DNA of 64,000 nt from Endothia cerciana. Taxonomy: Eukaryota; Ascomycota; Sordariomycetes; Diaporthales; Cryphonectriaceae. Both the position numbers and the translations under genes were made by a program. Below are positions 33,569 to 44,764 of the stretch, in pieces. Where the stretch lies: NCBI GenBank assembly GCA_026119935.1, contig JALRMH010000038.1, positions 248,001-312,000 on the forward strand, given 5' to 3'. The stretch's first letter is position 1. The number at the start of each line of letters is the position of its first letter. Under the pieces are notes generated by a model. That model did no database searches and had not been told where the DNA came from. It saw nothing but the letters and a program-made list of their open reading frames with translations.

Positions 33569-34839
33569 ATGAAAAACATCATGATGGGCTCTCGTTCCGT
33601 CATCATCTTCAGCTTTGCTGCCTTGGGGGTGCGGGCGTCCCCAATGAACTTCAAGCTCGGCAGTGTAAGTCTCTTCATAGCTTCGTCCTGTGTCTCCGCC
33701 TACTGACATCGTGCTTCCCTCAGCTCGACGATGGCGAGCTCGGTAATACAATTGCCTCATCTTCGGTGATCCCAGAAGCGATTTATCCCGGCATCGACTC
33801 ATCTACTGTGGCCCCTCAGTCATCTCCCCCTTCGGCGGACCCATCAACTTCATTGGACGTGCAACCCACTTCTTCTTCAGTGGTCGAGACTTCGTTGTCT
33901 CCTCAGCAGGATACGTCAACGATAATCGCCTCTGCTGTGCTTACTTCTCAACTTTCGCTGTCTTCGATCGATCCATCAGACACAGTCTCACCCGGGACGT
34001 CAACAACTTCGATGATCGACTCATCGTTGGTCTTGAGCTCCTTGCCGACGTTCTCGTTCATAACATTCTTCACTCCGGGATCAACATCTATCCCAACAGA
34101 TTTTTCACCTGACTCGTCGTCGCCGATTTCAGTTCCTGTGGAGTCCGCTTCGGAACCAGTGGCTGCTGTTTCGACTTCGCCGTCTACCATACCTGCCCTC
34201 GACAACTCGCTGAGCGAACGATGGGGATCAGGCCCACTGGAATCAGTCACATGGGGGAACCCACAAGCTGAACAAGGTAACGCTCCAGGAAATATGTATA
34301 TGACATTGGGCCGGGCTACTGTGTGGGTGCGAGCCTTAACGTCCCCCACTGCCTTGACGATAGACTCATCGCAAACGACTGTGGACCCTCAGAGCCCCTC
34401 GTCGCCGAGTACGGTTCTGGTCGATTTCCCTTCGACGACAGAACCAATAGCTACTATTTCGGCCTTTCCTTCTATCAAATCGATTCCCGATCAATCGCTG
34501 GGCGAACGAGCAGCCTGGAGATCAGATCCGGAGGAAGACTTTTCTGGGTGGGAAGGAATAGAGCTTGCAAGCGCTCCAAAAAACGAGTATATGGCGTTGG
34601 GCCGGGTGACTCTGTGGCCGCGAGCCTCGACGTCGACCGACGACTCGACGATAGGCGCATCGTACACAAGTATAGACGCGGCTGGGCCTTCTCAGACGAC
34701 AGGCTCGTCACAGACGGATGTTAGCCCTCAGGGCCCTTCCCAGACTACCGACTCTTCATATACGACTGTGGATCCTGCTGGGCCTCCCCAGACGACAGAC
34801 TCTACGTCAATTGACCTAATTCCGATCCTGACGTCATGA
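33569..34839 (+). CDS. Orphan Ser/Thr/Pro-rich secreted protein with a duplicated motif
   Basis: Not recognised as a member of a named family. There are two exons, 33569-33664 and 33724-34839, giving 403 residues. The N-terminus is a clear signal peptide (MGSRSVIIFSFAALGVRA, cleavage near residue 23). The rest is dominated by Ser, Thr and Pro in short runs (PSQTTGSSQ, PSQTTDSSYTTVDP, PPQTTDST), as expected of a heavily O-glycosylated wall or extracellular protein. A motif occurs twice, 97 residues apart (about residues 219 and 316): AP-x-N-x-YM-(T/A)-LGR-(A/V)-T-(V/L)-W-x-RA. Each copy is preceded by a Ser-Leu-x-Glu-Arg segment and an acidic Trp-containing stretch. There is no Cys in the mature part and no obvious GPI signal. 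It could be a structural wall protein or an effector; the sequence does not decide. Confidence 0.72.
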
Positions 34840-35920
34840 TGGGCTGGAACCATATATATGTACTTGTTGTCTCTTGGTGCTCTCTTAGGAAGGACTGGCT
34901 GACGTCACACTATCACGGGCCATGGAGCAGGCCTGCAGGGAGATGGTGCATGGAGATGCCAGGAGGCTCCATTTCGAGTGTGAGATGCTTTGCCTTGGAA
35001 AACATGGACGCATCTAGCTTGTTCAAGTCGAGATGTCGGAAGGCTGGATCGACCAAGACCTCGGGAGTTTAACCATACTGTATTCAGCGCTTGGTTGTCT
35101 TAACGTAATACAATAATTTTCTCTGACAGACTACCTCGACGAAGTCCTCACCTGTACTGATAATGTGCCCTACGTGTCAGGAGATATCTGGCGTTTAGAT
35201 TGGACCTAGGTGGATTCAGTACTGGTTATCCATCCGCCTGATGCTATCTCGGCGTCTGGTCTACATAACTGGGAGTACTGAGCGCCCTCGCCAACGTCCT
35301 CTGCTTCCTGAGGGAAGGTTCGCCACTAACTACCCAAACTCAGCACATCAGTACGCGGGCGCAGCCCTGCAGGGCGACAATCTGGAGGATGTGTGCGGCA
35401 GGGCTTCTGCAGCTGCTGAGCCAGCCAGACTGCCCCTGGCGAATACGCAGTGCGGACTTACCTACGTGGGTAGGTATCATACCGGTAGGCGCATATTATG
35501 CACCATTATGTATACGAATACGCGGGGATGCTAGTACGGCAAGGCTATTCCCGCGTATAGCAGGGGTGGTCGGCGGCAGGATACCTCCTGAGGGCCAGGG
35601 CCAGGGCAGGTGCCCACTACAGGCGTTCGTCGACCCACCCTCGACGTCAAGCCGAAACACACTGGCAGCAGGGGCATCTCGTCTCCATAGAAATCTCCAG
35701 ATGAACTCTACTCGACAAAAACTCTCGTTTTGAGCAAGCAGGCTTGTACCACCACCACTGAAGCTCTCCTTATCTTGCCTTCTTCTTTTCTTCTTTCCTC
35801 TCCCCTACGGTGCCATAATCGATACGTTCCAAGCAAGAAACAGCCTTCACAGCCTTTTCCTCGCGACCAGTCCGCTCTGGTCCTTGTACATACCTGCTTG
35901 GTGAGGGCGAGCACACCACC
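34840..35920. other. Intergenic, nothing recognised
   Basis: This lies between the orphan secreted protein and the MFS gene. Reading frames on the plus strand (34836-35072, 35241-35733) show no family resemblance. The pyrimidine-rich stretch at 35760-35920 is typical of a fungal promoter/leader. Confidence 0.45.
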
Positions 35921-37338
35921 ATGGCCCCTCCCGTCGATGCTGCCACCCGGAGGAGGGTGCTCAAGGTCATCTTCATATCTCTGCTTCTGGACCTGGTCAG
36001 TCGACTCCTGTCTCAACACTCCGAGGGCGGCTGTGTCCTAACAACGAGGCCTAGATATCCTTTACCTTCATCCTACCACTGTTTCCCAGCCTCCTCGAGT
36101 TCTACCACAACGCCGATGCCTCTACCGATGCCTCGAAGGAACAACCGCAGACGCAGACCCTCCTGGCATGGGTCCTCAGCTACTTGAATGCCTACAAGGC
36201 CGCCTTCGCCCGGCCCATCGACTCCCGCTACGACATCGTCCTGCTCGGCGGCGCCCTCGGCTCGCTCTTCTCCCTCCTCCAGGCCGTCGCATCCCCCGTC
36301 ATCGGACATCTCTCCGACAGATATGGCCGGCGCACCGCGCTCCTGGCCAGCATGATGGGCAATATCCTCTCTGTCCTGCTGTGGGTGGTGGCGGTGGACT
36401 TCAGGACCTTCCTGCTGAGCCGCGTCGTCGGTGGGCTGTCTGAGGGCAACGTGCAGCTCGCAACCGCCATCGCGACGGACATCTCGGACAGCTCGTCCCG
36501 CGGCTCGACCATGGCCATGATCGGCGCATGCTTCTCCATCGCCTTCACATTCGGCCCGGCGCTGGGCGCATGGCTCAGCACCATCGCCACGGTGACCGCG
36601 AACCCCTTCGCGACCGCGGCCGGTGTCTCCCTGTTCCTGATCCTGACCGAGACGGTGTACCTCTACCTTGCCCTTCCCGAGACCCTGCCTTCCATGACCG
36701 AGAAACACGGCGGCGAACCCGGGATTAATGACGGCAAGACCTGCAGGCCGAACGCCGTTCAGCGCACAAACTCCCACTTCCTCCTCAACGCCGCCCACTT
36801 CGCCTTCCTGCTCTTCTTCTCGGGCATGGAGTTCTCCCTCCCCTTCATGACGTACGATCTTTTCGGGTACAACTCCGCCAAGAACGGCCGGCTTCTCGGC
36901 TTCATCGGCCTCATCGCCTCCGTCCTGCAGGGCGGTGTCACCCGGCGGTTGCCACCGCTGCTGTCCGTCAGGACCGGCGTCGTGGCCTGCCTCGTAGCGT
37001 TCCTGCTGCTCGGCCGTATCACCTCGGTGTCCATGCTGTACGTCGCCGCGACGTGTCTGGCGACGACCTCCGCGACGGTCGTGACGGGTCTGAACGCGCT
37101 TGCGAGCTTCGAGGCGGGCGAGGGCGAGAGGGGCGGGAAGCTCGGGATACTGCGGAGCTGGGGACAGGTCGGCCGCGGGCTCGGCCCCATCCTGTTCACG
37201 AGTGTGTACTGGTGGGCGGGCCGTGAGGTTGCGTATGGGATTGGGGCGGCTGGCATTGCCACCGTTGTAGCTCTCGTATTTGGCGGGCTGAGGTCGCCAC
37301 CTGGTTCCGAGAAGATCAAGGCTGCCAAGAAGGAGTAG
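35921..37338 (+). CDS. MFS transporter (MFSD10/TETRAN-like)
   Basis: This is a 12-helix major facilitator carrier resembling the MFSD10/tetracycline-transporter-like group; its substrate is not evident. There are two exons, 35921-35995 and 36055-37338, giving 452 residues. Exon 1 gives MAPPVDAATRRRVLKVIFISLLLDL. The 59-bp intron has an atypical donor (GTCAGT) but keeps the frame into ISFTFILPLFPSLLEFYH. MFS motif A is clear (GHLSDRYGRRTALLASMMGN). Further family blocks are SRVVGGLSEGNVQLATAIATDI and FGPALGAWLS. The second half begins after a polar central loop (EKHGGEPGINDGKTCRPN). The C-terminus is short and basic (SEKIKAAKKE). Confidence 0.88.
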
Positions 37339-38212
37339 TCTGTGTACTTCGCTGGGCATATTATTACCTCTGTGAGATGGTATGTATATATATATACGTA
37401 TATATTGTAGGTTCATAGTGGTGACAGGGTTATGTGGGTAGCAGAATAGGTCATAAGTCAACCTGGTTGCTTCTGCGCACTGTTTTATCCCTTTTTGACC
37501 CTGCATAACCATGAAGAACCTTACAAAATGCCTCCACCTACATAAACTTAACATCAATGGGATCTTGATGGAGTTCTTAGTGAGCTCAGGCAAGGGCTAT
37601 ATATACCCCGCGAGTTTTCTCAAGATTGTGAGGGCTGGGGAAAAGGGGGAGGGGAGAAAAAATTACCTTGCACCAGCACGACTTAAACCCCTGCCGAGAC
37701 TTGCACTCGGAACCTTCAGTTTGACCAGTCAGTACTAGGCGGCTGACGATCTACTATTGATCTACAGGGGCATCTTTACTATTCAGTTGCCGTGGCCGCT
37801 GCACTATATGCAACTACCTAAAGTGCTTCTTGGAAAGGTGGGGGAGTTAGATACCTTTTTAGTCCTTCTGACGTGATGCATTGGATTGCATACAGTACGA
37901 CGTGACTTCATATAAATGCAGAGGTATCCAAGTTAAATCCCCTTCCTATCTCCACAGTAAGTCCAACCTCCTGAAGCCTTGATGGGCACATATCCTGCCG
38001 TTCACCCCGAGTCTCCTACACATACACTCAGCCTTCGCCCTCTCCTCGAAAGGTGTGTGGCCGTGATGCCCTCCCTCCTTTCTCACTTTTGATGCTGGGG
38101 GATGATCACGCGTAGATCTTCCAAGTTTGATTTCTGTCATGACTGTCCAGTCGTGATTTCCACATGTCGCACGTCTAGGTAGGTTATACCTAGCCAAGTT
38201 TCCTAGACAACC
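37339..38212. other. Convergent intergenic region holding a tRNA-like sequence
   Basis: No protein gene is seen. A minus-strand cloverleaf-like sequence (37687-37771) is described separately. An AT dinucleotide stretch lies at about 37382-37406. Confidence 0.45.
37687..37771 (-). other. Degenerate tRNA-like cloverleaf
   Basis: Read on the minus strand, GCCCCTG (37771-37765) pairs with CAGGGGT (37693-37687) as a 7-bp acceptor stem. GATC/GATC forms a 4-bp D stem with a 7-base loop, GTCAG/CTGAC a 5-bp anticodon-like stem, and CCGAG/CTCGG a 5-bp T stem around the 7-base loop TGCAAGT (consensus TTCRANY). The anticodon loop is 10 rather than 7 bases, the D loop lacks GG, and the variable region is long. 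A run of six T on that strand (37662-37657) lies 25 bases downstream, as a pol III terminator would. It is probably a decayed tRNA or tRNA-derived SINE head; no isotype can be given. Confidence 0.4.
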
Positions 38213-40512
38213 TCAATCTACAAGCCGCTCAGCTGCCAAGTGATCATTGACCCTGTGACCCATAGGAGGTTCCACATCGTCTTCCGTGTTCTCGTTCCAC
38301 GAATGTACCGAGACCGATCCAAAGCTCATGTCGTAGCCACCCCAGGAGGAAGCTGCCAGGCAACACACGGTCAGTGAGAAAGCCTCGCACGCCGCAAGGG
38401 CACGGTCAGTAGGGGGCAACCTACCGGCAAGAACGGGCGCGTTCGGATGCCAATATGGCTCTCGCACACAGCAATTCCAGTGATCCGCCGAGCCCATCCT
38501 TCCCGCCCTGCCACCACCGGGCACGCGCTCGGACAAATGCGTCGACATGCCCACGTTGATCGTCTTCTCCAGTGTCGCGTCCATGTTCCAGACGTACACC
38601 TTGCCATCGTGACTGCCCGAGTACACATACCTGCTGTCCGTACTCCCCGGCGGCGAGAAGTGACACCGGATCAGCGTCCTCTGAACCTTGTGCCCGCGGA
38701 ACGTCACGACCGAGTTGTCATCAGGATGCTGGAACCAGTCGTTCATGTCGTAGTCCTCCATGCGGTAGTCGTAGTTGGTGTGCATCGTGTGCTTGCGCGG
38801 GTTGAGCTCCTCATACCGCTCTGTGGACATGGCCATGCGCAGGTCCCACAGCTTCATCGTCTGGTCCTTGCTGTTAGAGAGAATATACCGCCCGTCACCC
38901 TTGCTGTCGATGTACGTCAGTCCCTCGCAGTGTCCGACGAACGCGCCCGCCTCACGGCCGTCGGCCATGCTGCGCCTGTCCCACACCTTGATTACCTGGT
39001 CGTCCGAGCCGGAGTAGATGATGTGCGGGTCCTTGGGGTCTGCGAAGGCCACCGCGTTGACGTCGTCGTCGTGGCCCATGATGTTGTGCAGCACGCGGCG
39101 GGACTCGATATCGTATACTACTATCGACGAGACGTTGTTGCCCGCAATCAGCTCCCGCCCGTCCCCGCTGAACCGGATCGACCAGATCGCGAAGCTGCCC
39201 CTGTTCCGCCAGCCCCACGCCACATGCGCGCCGCGGCCGCCGCCGAGGTCGAGCTGGTACGGATCGCCCTTGTCGTTCGGGTCCGTCGGTGCGAGCGCGA
39301 CATGGGACTGCAGGGACGTATAGGCGAGCCACTTGTTGTCCGGCGACAGGTGGGCGTCGGTCAGGGTCCACTGGCCCCGGTTGTAGCTGGCCGTCTTGTA
39401 GTATCGCCAGTTGTACGGGTTGCTCGTGTCGTACATCCGGACTTTAAAGTCTTTGACGCACGCGTAGAAGAAGTTGCCGTCCTGGGAGAACTGCCCGCAG
39501 TAGACCGGCGCATGGTAGCGGATGAGCATGTCCGCCTCCTCGGAGGGGATCATCTGCTGCGCCATGGCGGACTGGTTGACGCGGCGGCGGTCGATGCCAA
39601 GCTCACGGTCGAGGAGGCGGCGGGCAAGCTTCTTCTGCTGCTGCTTCCTGCTGCTGGTGGTGGGAGGGTCGAGCCGGTCGGTCAAGCCGAAGGCGCCCGA
39701 GTCCATGAGCTTGCGGCCCTCATCGCTTGGAATCTTGGGGAAGCGGTTCGGATCGGAAGGGTTGCGGCGACGCCGCCGGGCCCAGTAGTTGTGCTCGTCT
39801 TCATCTTCTCCATCGTTGAATAGTTGGCCCAGATCGCCGCGGCCGTGGAGCAGGGCTAACAGTTGATGCCTCGAGAGCACGTTCCCGCCGCCTATGCGAA
39901 GCATTCTTAGTATCCGCAAGTCTGGGTAGTGATGGCAACAATATCGACATGACGGGATGACACATCTAAGGGACGCCCGGAAAAGAGGATGTTATGGTGC
40001 AGCAGACGATGATCCAAAATCAGGCCGACGTGGTTGGTGAGTGGAGTGGAAGTTGGGCTGTCAGGTGGCAGATGGGTATCAGAGCCTCACCAAACAAGCG
40101 ACCGAGTGTGCCCAATGAGATGGTAGTCGCTCGCCCTGTATCTTCCTCGTCATCTCCATCCTCGTCTTCATCCCCACCGATGACCACCTCTACGGCGTAT
40201 CCTTGCTCGGCATCTGACAAGGCGGTCAGTCTGGGAACATCTCATACCGAACGCCCGCAGCCACGAACCGTGAAACTCATCCTCATCATCTTCGTAGTCC
40301 GGATCTTCCTCCTCGTCGTCTTCGTCGTCGTTTTCGTCGTCGTCCTCTGCCGTCTCGACATTTTGAGCCTCGGACTCCTCCGTAGCCAGCTCGAAGACGT
40401 CATCATCATCGCTGTCGTTTGAGGCGTGGGCCTGACTTCCTGATGCCTGCTGGAGGCTCTCGCCAAACCCGTTCTCGTCTGAGTCGTCCTGATGAGGGTA
40501 GCGGTAACTCAT
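38213..40512 (-). CDS. WD40 protein, DCAF11/LEC14B-like
   Basis: This protein resembles DCAF11 (WDR23), a substrate receptor of CUL4-DDB1 ubiquitin ligases. There are four exons on the minus strand, 40512-40269, 40213-40091, 39921-38425 and 38352-38213, giving 667 residues. Exons 1-2 encode a very acidic N-terminus (runs of Asp/Glu over about residues 20-110). Exon 3 starts DLRILRMLRIGGGNVLSRHQ and carries the WD40 repeats: FSQDGNFFYACVKDFKVRMYD, IWSIRFSGDGRELIAG, HDDDVNAVAFADPKD..IIYSGSDDQVIKVWDRR, GHCEGLTYID..SNSKDQTMKLWDLR and YVYSGSHDGKVYVWNMD. DWD-box residues (W-D-R/L-R) are present. Exon 4 gives SSWGGYDMSFGSVSVHSWNE. All introns are phase 1. The last is a multiple of three in length, so its retention would add residues without a stop. 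Confidence 0.92.
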
Positions 40513-41661
40513 GATGGGAGGTTAGAGCGCAAAGAAGGTTCGAGTACCCTGTGAAGTGGTGATATCGCTCCCGTCCGGGGAAGCCGGTGTAGGTCGATTA
40601 CTTGTACGGTCGGTGAGATAAGCGCCTCTCCACTGATACAGACTCACAGCGCTCGATGGGTGGGGATTACTACCGTAGCAAAGTCTGGTAGCGAGGGATC
40701 GTTTCCTCGACACAATCAGGGCTATATTCCTTTTGTTTTTCCACCGTAAAGTGCCAGCTCTCTCTCTGTTCGGAGTTTCACAGTCTATCATCTAGCCGGA
40801 GATCGTCGTTGACGACATGCAATGACACGACAGGGTACGTCCCCTCCCCACACTTGGCCCACGTCGCCCGCCCGCAGTCTTACCCGCCACACGCCGCCAC
40901 CGGGCCTTGGCTCCGGACTTAGTCTCCGGATTTAACTTCTTGAAATATGGCGGTCCGCCCATGAAGCCTTCTTTGAGCGCGGCTTGTGCTATCAAATGGC
41001 TCCTGGTCGCTAACTAGGCTTCCGTCATCAAAACCCACCTGACGATGTCGAATTTACATACGCCTCCATCAGCCACTAAATACTGCCAGTTTCACCACCA
41101 CGCCTTACTCAGATCTGTCCTCATATACTACCTCGACCAACCCACACCCGCTCGACAAATCCCAGCTTCGGCCCGCCTCGACGACGGGTTCAAGGGTGGT
41201 ATAGCCCTAGCCGCTATGGTAAGCGCGCTTGCTCTGGTCACTGGGATGTTCGTGTGTTCATCTGGTTCCGGCACCACCCACGGAGGACGACGAGCGTAAC
41301 ATGATCCGGCCGTGACAGGTCTGCCCGGGATCGCGCTGGAGACCAGGACACCGAAACCGTCGACTGAAGGGTAGGCTGAGACGGTAGTCACTTGACGCTC
41401 CCGAGAAGAGCCTCTGCCGGGGCTCTATGGTGTGGAGACGGTCATACGAGAGAAGCTGCCGGATCTCGTGCCACCACGGGCTCGCGAGATCACGTCTCAC
41501 GCAGCCCCCCCCCCCGGGGAGAACTTGCGATCCGAATCTAGTGACGTCCATGGCAGTTATGCTTAGGTTATGAGGACTCTTGGTGTCTCAGCACCATGTG
41601 TAAATTCTCAGACCTAGCGGCCAAGGGGCAGACTGACCTGCCTCTCCGTGAAACCTCTACA
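40513..41661. other. Intergenic with an 11-C tract, nothing recognised
   Basis: A C run at 41505-41515 is followed by GGGG. A small plus-strand frame at 41045-41299 has no family resemblance and is not called. Confidence 0.45.
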
Positions 41662-42251
41662 TTACTGAAGCTTCTTCTGAGTCGGGGCAGGCACATCCGG
41701 CCCAAAAAGGCCCAAGAGATACGCTGTCCTCGTCAGACACAACATAGCCTTTATTGTTCTGTCAGCCATTCCCTTCTCCTCATCACACCGGCTCAGGTGG
41801 AAGTTCCAACTCACCGTCACACCGACATTCCCCCAGGTCATACTATTCCACCCAGCCACGTCCACAAACCTCGCCCGGCCCAGGACGTGGTAGCACACAT
41901 ACACATGCGAGATATCCGCGACCCAACAAGCGATCAGGTAGTTGCGCACAAGCTTGATCTCGGATGTGGTGTACAGCACGGCAGAGGCGATGAGGAACAC
42001 CAGCCCGTACGTATTGCCCAGCTGGAGGGCTACCAGCTTGGCATTATCGTCCACCGCGGAGGTCATGCCAGTGGATGTCTGCTCTGTGACGAACCATGCT
42101 GGGTTAAGTGTCGCGCCGGCCCAGCCTGCGAGCCTGTGACCATATCAGCTGGTGTGGTTAGGGACGGGTGCCTAGAGGAGAGTACTGACAGGCTGAGCGG
42201 CTCGAAGACGGTGAAGACCAGGCGGGGGATGACGGGCAGACGAGACGCCAT
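41662..42251 (-). CDS. DUF7704-type small integral membrane protein
   Basis: This is a four-helix fungal membrane protein of unknown function resembling the DUF7704 family. There are three exons on the minus strand, 42251-42190, 42133-41815 and 41748-41662, giving 155 residues. Exon 1 gives MASRLPVIPRLVFTVFEPLS. Exon 2 gives LAGWAGATLNPAWFV, VALQLGNTYGLVFLIASAVL, TTSEIKLVRNYLIACWVADI and SHVYVCYHVLG, with ARFVDVAGWNSMTWGNVGVT. Exon 3 gives AMLCLTRTAYLLGLFGPD, the usual last helix. Reading through intron 2 without splicing stays open, but the inserted polar stretch (WNFHLSRCDEEKG) breaks the conserved GN-x-G-x-T to last-helix junction, so splicing is preferred. Confidence 0.82.
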
Positions 42252-42910
42252 GTTGCTGCCGGGTTACCAGGAGAGGACGGTTTTAGAAGAGAAGATGACA
42301 AGAATACAGTAGGTGGGGCGTGGCTCCTCAACATGGAGGAAGGCCTGCCTAGGGGAAGAATACGATCAAAACAGTATATTAGCCCAGGGCGATCCTGCGG
42401 CGGCGGGCCGAGCCTGTTTCGAGAGTCTAAATCCTGCGGCACAGGTGACAAAACAAACAGGGGCTTTTGAGCCAGCAGTAGAGGACTGGGATCGGTGTCC
42501 GTCAGGATGCTGTCGATAGCGATGAACTGATTGACCGCTGCGTCGCCAGGGGTCAGGAATTGGGTATTGGTGACGTTGAGAGGGGATGACTAAAAACCCT
42601 TGGGGTTTACCGCCCATCTGCAGCGCCTGCAGGTGGGACGGTCGCTGGCAGTCTGCAGTCATCCTTGACTTCGGTTCCAGGACCGCTCGCTACTGCACTG
42701 TTGCCGCCTCTCGGGACTCGATTGTTTACTCACGACAAACACCTTTGTTCTTCTGGCGCCATTCAGGTGACGGGAACCCCCGACGACGACCCACATGTTC
42801 ATGGCGATTGAATCTCGGGCTCTGATATAGGCAAAATCGCCTCGTGAAGCTCGAGCCCTTTCAGGGGGGCGTCACCCAGCCTCCCAGATGCCCCCTCGCC
42901 GGCCTTCACG
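42252..42910. other. Divergent promoter region
   Basis: This is shared by the DUF7704 gene (left) and the Myb telobox gene (right). No gene is seen. Confidence 0.45.
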
Positions 42911-44764
42911 ATGGCCACCATCGAGCCGCGGCTGATGCACCTGCTCAATAACACGAACGCCTCACCCGAGGATTCCTCCTACCCGCCGCCAGACCTCCCG
43001 CCGATACAGAGCTTCAGCAGCTTCGCGAAATCGTCGAGTATCTCCCTACCTCCCCTGGAGCCCGACGCAGGCAGTAGCAGCACCCACCATGAGAAACCTG
43101 CCTCCAAGTCTGTCCACCAGATCCCGTCCCTGGCATCCATCAGAGAGGAATACAACACGGGGCGGTACAGCCACGATGGAGGACCTACAGCAGGACCGAA
43201 TCGCCAGAACCACGGTGGAGGCGGCATCTCGTTGCGAATGCTGTTCGACAATCCAGAGATCATTGAGTCTTCGCATTCGCTTAACCACATCCTCGATGAT
43301 GTACCCGAGCCCATGTCCGCGTCCTCGACGGCGGATGATCTCTCGACCAAGAAGCGGCAGCGGGCCATGACGGTCAAGGACGACATCATGCACCTGCCGC
43401 AGCCCCTTAAGAAGCAGAAGTCGACCCAGAACATCAGCCAGAATATCATGCCTCCCATCATCAACGGCCTGTACGAGCCACCGCCGAACGCGGCCGTCTT
43501 TCCGCCGATTGCCCTTGACGATGGCAATGAGGGTGTGGCACCTGCAAGTCTGCATACTCTGAACCAGCTGAGCAATGGCAGTACCAGCATACCAGCGAGT
43601 AGTATGGAGGCACCAGAAGCACCGGAGGCGACCGCCCAGAGCGAGGCTAGGCAGGACCATACCGGCCCCACCCCGGAAGCAGAGAGGCCGCTGGCCAAGG
43701 TGAAGAGGAAGGCAGCGAAGCCAAGAAAGAAGTGGTCAGAGGAAGAGACCAGGCACTTGTTGCTCGGCGTGAGCAAGTACGGAGTCGGGAAGTGGACTAG
43801 CATCCTGGACGATCCCGAATACAGTTTCAATGGGCGAACAGCAGGCGACCTGAAAGATCGATTTCGCACATGCTGCCCGGACGAACTGCGGATAGGCCCG
43901 AGCAAGAGCAGGGAGAGCCTGCGCTCTCAGGACAAAGCCGCCAGCCTTTCACCAGCCGAGCCACGGCCAAAAGGCAAGACGAAGACCGCGATGTTGCTAG
44001 AGGACATACTTGCAGATCCAGAGGACTTCTCAGGATACCACACCAGAGAAGAGCCGGTGTTGGCGAGGTCATCGAGCCAGACTACCATAGGCCAACAGGA
44101 GTCTGACTCGACAGCAAAACCGAAGAAGAGCAGGGCGCACCGCAAGAAGATTGAAGACCTCCAAGCGATGGGCATACACGGGCCGTTCAAGAAATCCCAC
44201 AGGCGGGAGAGGCGGCCCTTTACACAGCAAGATGATGATCAGATCCTTGAGGGTCTGCAGATGTATGGACCGGCCTGGACCAAGATCCAGCGTGACCCCA
44301 GGTTCGACCTGTCCAGCCGGCAGCCGACCGATTTGAGGGACAGGGTGCGCAACAAGTATCCTGAGATGTACAAGCAGATCGAGGAGAAGCAGGGGCACAC
44401 TAAGGATCCCGTCTCGGCCGGGCCCGCCTTGCCTTCGCGTCCTGCACCGGCTTCAAGAAACAACAACGTCATGGAGCCCTCCGTGAACAATATGATCAAC
44501 GAGAATTCGTTGATGACGCTAGAGCCGCACCTGCATCGGACTGGTTCCAGGGAAGAGATCATACTGCCCAAGTGGGCAGGGTCACTACCTTCTGCGTCTG
44601 TATCCGCCGGAGCATCCGGTGGTGGGAGCTTCCACGAGCTGCCGGGGATGGACTCGTTCTCAAGAGAGAGCCTGGAAGGTGAAGTTGTTGAAGGGGGCGA
44701 ACAGTCCGCTTCTGGTGCATTCGGTGGGATGATGGACATTTCCAGGTTGCTTCTGGACGGATGA
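42911..44764 (+). CDS. Double-Myb telobox-binding protein (Teb1/Tay1-like)
   Basis: This is a probable DNA-binding protein for TTAGGG-type telobox sequences, resembling S. pombe Teb1 and Yarrowia Tay1. Those act on telomeric repeats and on promoters of housekeeping genes. It is a single exon of 617 residues. The first 260 residues are low-complexity with basic patches (KKRQRAMT, LKKQKS). Myb repeat 1 is at about residues 272-325 (KKWSEEETRHLLLGVSKYGV, KWTSIL, then the telobox-type helix AGDLKDRFR). Myb repeat 2 is at about 432-485 (RRPFTQQDDDQILEGLQMYG, AWTKIQRDPRF, PTDLRDRVRNKYPEMY). Both third helices carry the D-L-K/R-D-R pattern typical of telobox proteins. A telobox-like ACCCTAG element lies in the promoter of the next gene downstream (rps4). 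Confidence 0.86.
   Translation: MATIEPRLMHLLNNTNASPEDSSYPPPDLPPIQSFSSFAKSSSISLPPLEPDAGSSSTHHEKPASKSVHQIPSLASIREEYNTGRYSHDGGPTAGPNRQNHGGGGISLRMLFDNPEIIESSHSLNHILDDVPEPMSASSTADDLSTKKRQRAMTVKDDIMHLPQPLKKQKSTQNISQNIMPPIINGLYEPPPNAAVFPPIALDDGNEGVAPASLHTLNQLSNGSTSIPASSMEAPEAPEATAQSEARQDHTGPTPEAERPLAKVKRKAAKPRKKWSEEETRHLLLGVSKYGVGKWTSILDDPEYSFNGRTAGDLKDRFRTCCPDELRIGPSKSRESLRSQDKAASLSPAEPRPKGKTKTAMLLEDILADPEDFSGYHTREEPVLARSSSQTTIGQQESDSTAKPKKSRAHRKKIEDLQAMGIHGPFKKSHRRERRPFTQQDDDQILEGLQMYGPAWTKIQRDPRFDLSSRQPTDLRDRVRNKYPEMYKQIEEKQGHTKDPVSAGPALPSRPAPASRNNNVMEPSVNNMINENSLMTLEPHLHRTGSREEIILPKWAGSLPSASVSAGASGGGSFHELPGMDSFSRESLEGEVVEGGEQSASGAFGGMMDISRLLLDG

Noticed and set aside
36073..37593. 506-codon open frame on the minus strand opposite the MFS transporter
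   Set aside because: Low-complexity Glu/Gly/Arg-rich shadow of the GC-rich transporter exon; the plus strand carries MFS motif A and helices.
38447..39823. 458-codon open frame on the plus strand opposite the DCAF11-like gene
   Set aside because: It mirrors the WD40 coding strand; composition is Val/Arg-rich with no family resemblance, and the opposite strand has clear WD40 repeats and splice sites.
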